Assembly (NCBI RefSeq): GCF_029227915.1 | Contig: NC_079885.1 | Coordinates: 10,839,001-10,903,000, forward strand | Origin: Hydractinia symbiolongicarpus | Lineage: Eukaryota; Cnidaria; Hydrozoa; Anthoathecata; Hydractiniidae | Length of the DNA stretch: 64,000 bases | Direction: 5' to 3' | In this document: in pieces, positions 54,801 through 64,000 of the stretch | Layout: the number at the start of each line of letters is the position of its first letter | Numbering within the stretch: the first letter of the stretch is position 1 | The notes under the pieces: generated by a model | The model's database searches: none | What the model was told of the DNA's origin: nothing | What the model saw: only the letters and a program-made list of their open reading frames with translations | Program-made: the position numbers and the translations under genes

Positions 54801-57800
54801 GACGACTTTTTCGCAGCTTACATCCTTGTGGCAATGACTGGATCACCTATTTCAACTTGACTTAAGCTTTAGATAATACCCGCAACCTTCAAAGTCGTGG
54901 TTGGTTATTTAAGTGGAAAAATACCTAAAGCGAGAAACGCCATTAATGGAACAAATGTCAAAATTACGTTACAAGGAGACCGAGATTTTGGCGAAGTGAT
55001 TGGGAATGCGGGAATACAAAGCAACGTAAAGGATGGTTGTGAAGTGGGTCAAGGGAATCAATTTTCTGTCAGATATTGCGCTAAGGTAAGCACAGACAGC
55101 ATATACCTATTGACACAAAATATCCTACTGTCTACATACGATAACCGGAACTGAAGATTATTTGTTACCATTAGACAAAGTTGTCAGACACAAGTTTATT
55201 CCAGCGATTACTAGTAGTCATATCGTTAATGACCAGGAACATAAACTTCTGACTTTGCCTCCTAGAATTGGAGGTTTTGGAATCGGGATATTTTTAGAAA
55301 TTGAACCAATCGTACACAACAGCTCTAGAAGTGTGATAACGTTTATCGGCCAGAGACAAGCAACAGGTCTTAGAAAAATACACTTGATTTGTTGCGACTG
55401 GAAATGAGTTAAAAAGAAAAAGAATTAGCGAACCAACATAAGAACAGGTGTCTCGAATTGGTTAGCCATTCTTTCCTAAATTCTAGGACGCAATAAAGAT
55501 TCCTTATAATTGGTACCTGGACCGTATTACCTTCTCGATGCAAATGTGAATATCGGTTCTCTCATGCAAAAAAAGGTGGATTCATGACGTTTCACCATAA
55601 TAAAATCCGACACATCTCTCTTTGAAAAAGTATGTAAAGACGTCAGAGCAGAGCCGATTTTGTTTAAACTGACAGATTAGACAAGATTAGATGTCAGTGG
55701 AGGTAAGTTTTTGGGTCATTGACCATTAAGCAATTTTAGATAAGGGTTTTTATCTTAAAGGTACAAGGGTCTGGAAATGCACAGATGTTTTCGAATGAAC
55801 AAAAAAAGAAGAAAAAAAAGCAACACAATGACCACCTCTTTCCGGTGGAAAATGGTTTGTGTAAGCATTTAGTGTTTGCAGCAAACAGTGCGATGAGTGA
55901 AGATTAAAGTTTCTACAAGAGATTAGCTGATATGGTTGCTGAGAAAGATGCATTCCTCTATCAATTGCATCCAACGTTATTTGGACAAAATTTTTGCTTT
56001 TGATTGTTGAGATCGACGATAACCTGTCTTCGAGAATCTCGCTCTTTAAACAATGTTCTATATACGATTATTAACTCGCTAACCGGGACTAAAAACATTA
56101 GGAATCGACTTTTTTAGGTGAATTGTATATTGTTTTCATGCGTTGTATATTATTTATTATATTTTATTAATTGTAGAAAAAAAAATTCTTTACCTTTTAA
56201 AAATGGAAGAGATTTGATTATATCCCCAACTTCCATGGACGTCACATACCGCACTAAATTTTTAACGTCACTCGTGCTTTTGTCGCTTGACAAATACACA
56301 ACAAATACGTCGCCACGACGAGCTATTCTTGTCAGTAGACTTTGTTTATGAGTAGATAGAATCTGTTCTGTGATTAACAAAAGTATGTATTTATCTTGGG
56401 AAAACTCGTGGAAAATGTCGGTGGCAGCTATCTTTAAAATCTTTCCCAACGATTGAAATCTCCTGGTTAAATTTCTAAAAAAAAAAAAAATACAACTTGA
56501 TTTATTTTCTTTACATTATTCACCACAAGTAACTAGTTAACACTATCGTATAAAACAGGATCCTAGAAATAATTGTAAACGCAGAGGAATGTCAATCATC
56601 TTTTTATTAGACGACACATCTATTCTTATACACGCCATTCTAATAAGCTATTTGGGGGTATCGTTAATATATCGCCGTAGGTAGTGCAGTGGGTCTGCGG
56701 CTTCCAGTTTGGAGATCGTGCTTGTTAGCGATGCACAAATAAGCTCTACTTCGATTTGATTCCTTCTATTTCCATACAGATTGTAATGAGAATAACTATA
56801 CTAAACCTGCTTTAACTTACCTTAATTTTGGGGCCAAATTATTTTCGGCCTTTAACTTAATAAATTTGGCAAAATCGTTACGACAATTTTAATTTGATCT
56901 ATGTTAAAAAATCACATTATTCCCCCTATACAAATGTTCGCACGTGCATCCTTTTTGACTTTAAACTTATTTATGCGTTTTAAATCTACGAATATAAGCG
57001 CAACATTTACTTTCTCGCTGCGTTTTTGCGCTACAGTTATCAAGGCGCGAATTAGTGGGATTTGAGTATCTTAAATTCCCAAAGCATATCTACTTGACCG
57101 TGAACACATGGAAGGTACTATAGTCAGAGGTAAATCAAAATCAAACGGAGGTAAAAATTTATTCCAATCTTTTTTGAAAAAAGAACATAAAAACATAGAT
57201 TTTAGGCCTCCCCGCTAAATAAAACAGAATTACTTCCGACAGCACCGTAATTTAAAACTTCTCGCTTTTAAAGCAGGTTGAACACTTACTGAAAGTTCTG
57301 TAGTAAACACTTTTTACTCTGAAATTCATTGACCCTTTTAGAGACTCCATTTGTTGAATGAAATGCTATTCTATAAAGTCTCAAAGATATTCCATCCAAT
57401 ACTCGCTTCAAGACTTCAGACGAAAGAGAATGTTTAGTTTGGTCAACATCCACGAGAATTATAACATTCTCCTTTCTAGCTACATTTCCTGAAAGTAAAA
57501 TAATAAAAGCAGGTGTATGTCTTGGAAATGGCAATGTTGAGATTATCAGAAAAGGCAACTGAAACGAGGATTTCATGTTGTTACTGCTGAGAATTTGTGT
57601 TCACCTATTTTCATATTACAGCCGTATTCTGTCTGTTTGCCTGGGGGATGCAGAGTTAAAACAGGCTGATAACGACACGACATAGAGGTGACATCAAAGT
57701 TTGGTTTGTTTGTCTCCTAAATACCATTTTAGGTCAAAATTAGTTGTGAAATGAGAGTTCAAAACGATCAAATTTAAAATTACCATATCAAACCCAGCCA

Positions 57801-60800
57801 TTGTTTGCAAAAATAACGTAAACAAAGAAGGCACAAACCTTGACACACAACAAGTAAATACCAGAATAAAATTACTAAATTAGTCATTCCCATTAAAATG
57901 ATGCTCTTATTTCAATTACATTTGTTTGTTCTTTTGGAAATATCTCCCACCTTCATTTGTTTTGATTCAATACTTTGTGTTTCTTGTTTTTGTAAAAGAA
58001 TGCAGGACTTATATAACAGATATAACGACTTGATTTAAAAGGATACTAATTTTAAAATCAAATTAAGTGATAATAGAAATTTAATTAATGGAAATTAAAT
58101 AAAAACCTAGTTTATTAGTAAGTCCTGATTGTCAATTTCCTACTCTAATCTCTCCTTCCTTTTAAATATAAGAGATGAAACTTTTTTATATATGACGGCA
58201 TAATCAGCCAGGAGGTTTTGGAGTACCCAGTACACCCTTATCGTTGATTCATCATCTATACGGTGAATTTAAATTTAGGTGTATTACAAAACTCATTTTT
58301 ATCCCGTTAGAAAGTATATAAAACGGTCACAATAATATTAAAGACTTTTTTTATTTTTCTTCATGCTACATTAATTGTTTTCATAGCACATAAAACAGTT
58401 TGTTATTCAATTTTTTTCAAGAAAATTAAAAACTCTGCCAGATCTAAAATTCCCGCCTTTACGCTTCCTTGTGCGTCCGGCAACTATCTAGCCATCGACA
58501 ACAACAAAAGCATTACGGGTATCCCAGAAAGGTATTTCCGTTTTCCAAGATAACAACAAAATAATTTTAACTTCGTATTTTCTAAGAAAAAATGACGTCT
58601 AATTTAATTGATTGGATACTTCCTTGTCGGACAGGTGAAACATGTTTCACAGAAATTGGGCAGAAACGCTTCCTGCTCCAGATGGCGGCTGTTTTGGCCA
58701 ATTGATCATTTTCGTTGTTTGGGCAGTCTACACCTATCGTATGTCTTCTGTTCTGTTTCATTTTATTTTTGGATGAGATCTATTTCTTTAACTGCGTTAC
58801 GTTAGGGAGCGCTAATTTTTAATAGTTTGTGGATGTTGATAATTTTGGAAGAATGAACATAAAAACTCAAAACAAATTTAAGTAGATTGTTGAATGTAAC
58901 GTATTTGCGATGTATATTTAACTGAAGAAACTGACTATAAAAAACCTATGGCGCCCGTGATTTTCACCTTAATGGATTTGTATCGAGACATTCTGCAACA
59001 GTACACCCGCCCTCAAACAGAACTTTATATGTTTTTAGAATATGTATTGACAGATAGTAAGCAATCTAAAAATGTAATGTATTTTTTTAATTGGTGGCCA
59101 AGGCATAATCCATCTACTCACTTTGATCGTACTAAATTGAAACCGTGCCTTAAAGTGTTGCTACAGTGAAAACAATAAAGAATTTGTCTTAAATTTTGAA
59201 TAATTATTTTCGCCATCATATTCAACATCTCAAAATGTGTTCTTTTTTTTAAAATTCTTGAACCTTTTTTTCAACACAGCGGTATCCAGGTAAGAAAAAT
59301 TAAAATTTTTGCAACTTTGTCGCGATGCTTTGTTTCAAGTGCCACACGAATAGTTCCCCTTTGATTTTCCCATACTGCATTGCGAATGTGTTAATTATGA
59401 AGATAATAGCTCTATCTGTATAGTTCCCCTTTAATTTTCCCATACTGCATTACATTACTGGTAGCTCTATCTGTAACAAGGTTTATATTAATTTAAGCAT
59501 ATTTTCCACCATATTTAATAATGTCACTCGTCTTAAAGCAACCCGCTCATTAACTCGCAAAATTAGGGAGCCAGTCACATTTGAATTTCAACTGACCAGT
59601 TTGAGAGCTACTTTTTTCGCCCTAACACCGATATCAGAAAGCAAAAAAAACGCTCTGGGGACGAGATAGCGTGTCTTCAAAACGGTTATATTTGTCAAAA
59701 CATTGACCTAATGAGCCTTTAGATTGGGACGTCTTTTAAGATTAAAAAAAATAGGTATAGTGGAAAAAGAGTAATAGTGGTATGTATCATAACATCAGTG
59801 TACCTACTTTCTTCATTACGGGAAAACTTTGTGTTTCTATTTTTACTATATGTTATCAAAGTTTGACAACAGTGGAAATAAGAAATGACAATTTACACAA
59901 ATCTGCAGTCAGCGTGAAATCAGCGAAAAACATTCAGAACAACATACATAAACAGTCGTAAGTCATATTATTCGTTGCAAACGCAACAACATATGTACAA
60001 CACTTGACGCCAAAATAGTATAGCCAGACGCTTTGAGGACATTTGAAAAAGAACTCTTCTTTGTTGGAATTTTTGTAGTTGATGTGGTTATTGATGCAGT
60101 TATGGAAGGACTTGCACTACTCTTTTTAGATTTTGTTGTTGTTGAGGTTGTCGACACAGTTGTGTTTGGATTATTTGTTGTGGAAGGACTTAGACTTCTC
60201 TTTGTAGATTTGGTTGCTGTTGAGGTTGTCGATACAGTTGTGTTTGGATTATTTGTTGTGGAAGGACTTACACTTTTCTTTGTAGATTTGGTTGTTGTTG
60301 AGGTTGTCGACACAGTTGTGTTTGGATTATTTGTTGTGGAAGGACTTAGACTTCTCTTTGTAGATTTTGTTGTTGTTGAGGTTGTCGACACAGTTGTGTT
60401 TGGATTATTTGTTGTGGAAGGACTTAGACTTCTCTTTGTAGATTTTGTTGTTGTTGAGGTTGTCGACACAGTTGTGTTTGGATTATTTGTTGTGGAAGGA
60501 CTTAGACTTCTCTTTGTAGATTTTGTTGTTGTTGAGGTTGTCGATACAGTTGTGTTTGGATTATTTGTTGTGGAAGGACTTTCACTACTCTTTGTAGATT
60601 TGGTTGTTGTTGAGGTTGTCGATACAGTTGTGTTTGGATTATTTGTTGTGGAAGGACTTAGACTTCTCTTTGTAGATTTTGTTGTTGTTGAGGTTGTCGA
60701 CACAGTTGTGTTTGGATTATTTGTTGTGGAAGGACTTAGACTTCTCTTTGTAGATTTTGTTGTTGTTGAGGTTGTCGACACAGTTGTGTTTGGATTATTT

Positions 60801-63800
60801 GTTGTGGAAGGACTTTCACTACTCTTTGTAGATTTGGTTGTTGTTGAGGTTGTCGACACAGTTGTGTTTGGATTATTTGTTGTGGAAGGACTTTCACTAC
60901 TCTTTGTAGATTTGGTTGTTGTTGAGGTTGTCGACACAGTTGTGTTTGGATTATTTGTTGTGGAAGGACTTAGACTTCTCTTTGTAGATTTTGTTGTTGT
61001 TGAGGTTGTCGATACAGTTGTGTTTGAATTATTTGTTGTTGAAGGACTTTCACTACTCTTTGTAGATTTGGTTGCTGTTGAGGTTGTCGATACAGTTGTG
61101 TTTGGATTATTTGTTGTGGAAGGACTTAGACTTCTCTTTGTAGATTTTGTTGTTGTTGAGGTTGTCGACACAGTTGTGTTTGGATTATTTGTTGTGGAAA
61201 GACTTAGACTTCTCTTTGTAGATTGGTTGCTGTTGAGGTTGTCGATACAGTTGTGTTTGGATTATTTGTTGTGGAAGGACTTAGACTTCTCTTTGTAGAT
61301 TTTGTTGTTGTTGAGGTTGTCGACACAGTTGTGTTTGGATTATTTGTTGTGGAAGGACTTTCACTACTCTTTGTAGATTTGGTTGTTGTTGAGGTTGTCG
61401 ACACAGTTGTGTTTGGATTATTTGTTGTGGAAGGACTTACACTACTCTTTGTAGAATTTGTTGTTGTTGAGGTTGTCGACACAGTTGTGTTTGGATTATT
61501 TGTTGTGGAAGGACTTAGACTTCTCTTTGTAGATTTTGTTGTTGTTGAGGTTGTCGATACAGTTGTGTTTGAATTATTTGTTGTGGAAGGACTTAGACTT
61601 CTCTTTGTAGATTTTGTTGTTGTTGAGGTTGTCGATACAGTTGTGTTTGGATTATTTGTTGTGGAAGGACTTTCACTACTCTTTGTAGATTTGGTTGTTG
61701 TTGAGGTTGTCGACACAGTTGTGCTTGGATTATTTGTTGTGGAAGGACTTTCACCTCTCTTTGTAGATTTTGTTGTTGTTGAGGTTGTCGACACAGTTGT
61801 GTTTGGATTATTTGTTGTGGAAGGACTTAGACTTCTCTTTGTAGATTTTGTTGTTTTTGAGGTTGTCGATACAGTTGTGTTTGGATTATTTGTTGTGGAA
61901 GGACTTTCACTACTCTTTGTAGATTTTGTTGTTGTTGAGGTTGTCGATACAGTTGTGTTTGGATTATTTGTTGTGGAAGGACTTTCACTACTCTTTGTAG
62001 ATTTGGTTGTTGTTGAGGTTGTCGACACAGTTGTGTTTGGATTATTTGTTGTGGAAAGACTTAGACTTCTCTTTGTAGATTTGGTTGCTGTTGAGGTTGT
62101 CGATACAGTTGTGTTTGGATTATTTGTTGTGGAAGGACTTAGACTTCTCTTTGTAGATTTTGTTGTTGTTGAGGTTGTCGACACAGTTGTGTTTGGATTA
62201 TTTGTTGTGGAAAGACTTAGACTTCTCTTTGTAGATTTTGTTGTTGTTGAGGTTGTCGACACAGTTGTGTTTGGATTATTTGTTGTGGAAGGACTTAGAC
62301 TTCTCTTTGTAGATTTGGTTGCTGTTGAGGTTGTCGATACAGTTGTGTTTGGATTATTTGTTGTGGAAGGACTTACACTTTTCTTTGTAGATTTTGTTGT
62401 TGTTGAGGTTGTCGATACAGTTGTGTTTGGATTATATGTTGTGGAAGGACTTACACTTTTCTTTGTAGATTTTGTTGTTGTTGAGGTTGTCGATACAGTT
62501 GTGTTTGGATTATTTGTTGTGGAAGGACTTACACTTTTCTTTGTAGATTTTGTTGTTGTTGAGGTTGTCGATACAGTTGTGTTTGGATTATATGTTGTGG
62601 AAGGACTTACACTTTTCTTTGTAGATTTTGTTGTTGTTGAGGTTGTCGATAAAGTTGTGTTTTGATTATTTGTTGTGGAAGGACTTACACTTTTCTTTGT
62701 AGATTTTGTTGTTGTTGAGGTTGTCGATACAGTTGTGTTTGGTATTTTTTGTTGTGGAAGGACTTTTACCCCTCTTTGTAGAGTTTGGTGTTGTTGAGGT
62801 TGGGGATGCGTTGACTTTTTAACTCGTTTCGTTTTAGATCTCCTAAACGTAGTTTTGTGTGCACACTTCTCGTCTTGACAACATGTTTCACAAACTAGAA
62901 ACTGACCTATCTTTCGGCAGGGGCATGCAATAAGCAAGCGTTGCGGCGAGCACACCTTCTTTCGATAAGATATTTGTTGCCATACATATTTTGATGCTTT
63001 TTTATTCGCAACAAACAAACTTCTCCCTTCTTACATGTTGTTGTTTTAGTGCGATAAGAAAAACAATTTTCATCTGTTGTTGACGAGCATTCAAAACAAT
63101 CCAAACTTTTCACAGCTAAAAGGTAGAGAATATTGATCACGCGTATTAGTGGATTCAAAGTGAATAGGTCAATCGTTAACCCACCTTAATTGTGTTTTTT
63201 GTAGCACTGCATGGCAAAATATAACACCTATGCAACGTTGGTTTAGCTACATGACGTTAAAGTCTGTCTAACATTAAACACGCATTAATATGCCCTCTAG
63301 CATAAACTTTTCACAAAGAGTTCTCGCGAATTTTGAACGAGTGCAAACAACTACACGACCGCCACTAGATCATGTGTCTTACTAACCTTGTGGAAGAAAA
63401 AGTAGTATTAGAAGAAGCTTCATCTTGCGTTGGCAAAAAAAGAACAGCTGGATTTTATTTTGATTTTATTTCTAAATCTCAAACCTGAATTGTGACTGCA
63501 ATAAAGTATACTTTTTCTTACCAATTTCTTCGAAAACTATTGTTATCTTCGTAAAGGTGCTGAAATTAAAACAAACTAGTTACCAGGACTATTTCGTAGA
63601 CGTTCCTGACAAAAACACTTAATGGCGTAGACTGTGAGTTGTATTAGTACACGCTTGTTTGAACAACTGAGTAAAAAATTTTAACAATTTTTGTTTTCCA
63701 GTTAAAAATAGCCTTCGGTTTAACGACAACTTAGCTACCATACTCTTTCATAATTCAAACTAAGATGTAATTTTCTCTTTCTTAAAGTTTTTGTTTCACT

Positions 63801-64000
63801 GCGATTACTTTCTTAATCTGTCAGTCAAATGCACAACGACGAGTATTTCTAAGGTCTCTAACTTAACTCTCAGTAAAGTATTTTGACAAATTGCTTGGGA
63901 CGCAAATGGAGCAAATCAGGGCAAAGGAACTTGTTATTGATTAACATAAAAAATGTTGTTCAAGAAAACTGAAAACCTGTTTTTTAACAGTGTTCAATCA

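Overview
The window looks like nuclear DNA of an early-branching animal, most likely a cnidarian and possibly a hydrozoan. It is strongly AT-rich and gene-poor. Its genes are split by small introns with GT/AG borders, and much of the intergenic DNA is miniature inverted-repeat elements, decayed reverse transcriptases and low-complexity tracts. The gene set fits this placement: an intronless orphan class A GPCR, conodipine-like phospholipase A2 genes, a cystine-knot protein, a secreted tyrosinase and an Ly6/uPAR-domain mucin. The taxon is an inference from gene content and was not tested by a search.

Layout. Positions 1-19,250 hold no gene I can support. They contain a LINE reverse-transcriptase fragment (about 8.6 kb), a tandem repeat of about 125 bp (9.4-9.9 kb), several terminal-inverted-repeat elements and TTG/GTCGTT microsatellites. 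A GPCR lies at 19.4-20.3 kb (+). A decayed Polinton/Maverick-like element, with a packaging-ATPase relic and a possible integrase tail, occupies roughly 21.7-25.4 kb. Two tandem phospholipase A2-like genes follow at 26.0-27.2 and 29.5-30.3 kb (-). Mitochondrial ribosomal protein L3 (uL3m) lies at 34.3-36.8 kb (+), and a redox-inactive thioredoxin-fold protein ending in KKEL at 37.6-39.6 kb (+). A secreted cystine-knot protein with an acidic insert is at 41.7-42.1 kb (-). The 43-51 kb stretch is repeats: a 10-bp minisatellite, RT and tRNA-SINE pieces, a broken SAP/SWIM gene and a pogo/Tigger-like MITE.

The most interesting part is 51-63.4 kb, all on the minus strand. Seven exons with matching splice phases join a signal peptide, a von Willebrand factor A-like domain and a complete tyrosinase domain into one predicted 573-residue protein. 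Immediately upstream is a gene for a signal peptide, one Ly6/uPAR (LU) domain and about 34 copies of a 26-residue Thr/Ser-rich repeat, with a weakly GPI-like tail. That gene carries two apparent one-base frame disruptions. Both are predicted secreted or surface products. A shared role in a cross-linked extracellular coat, such as mucus, glue or perisarc, is conceivable but is only inference from adjacency.
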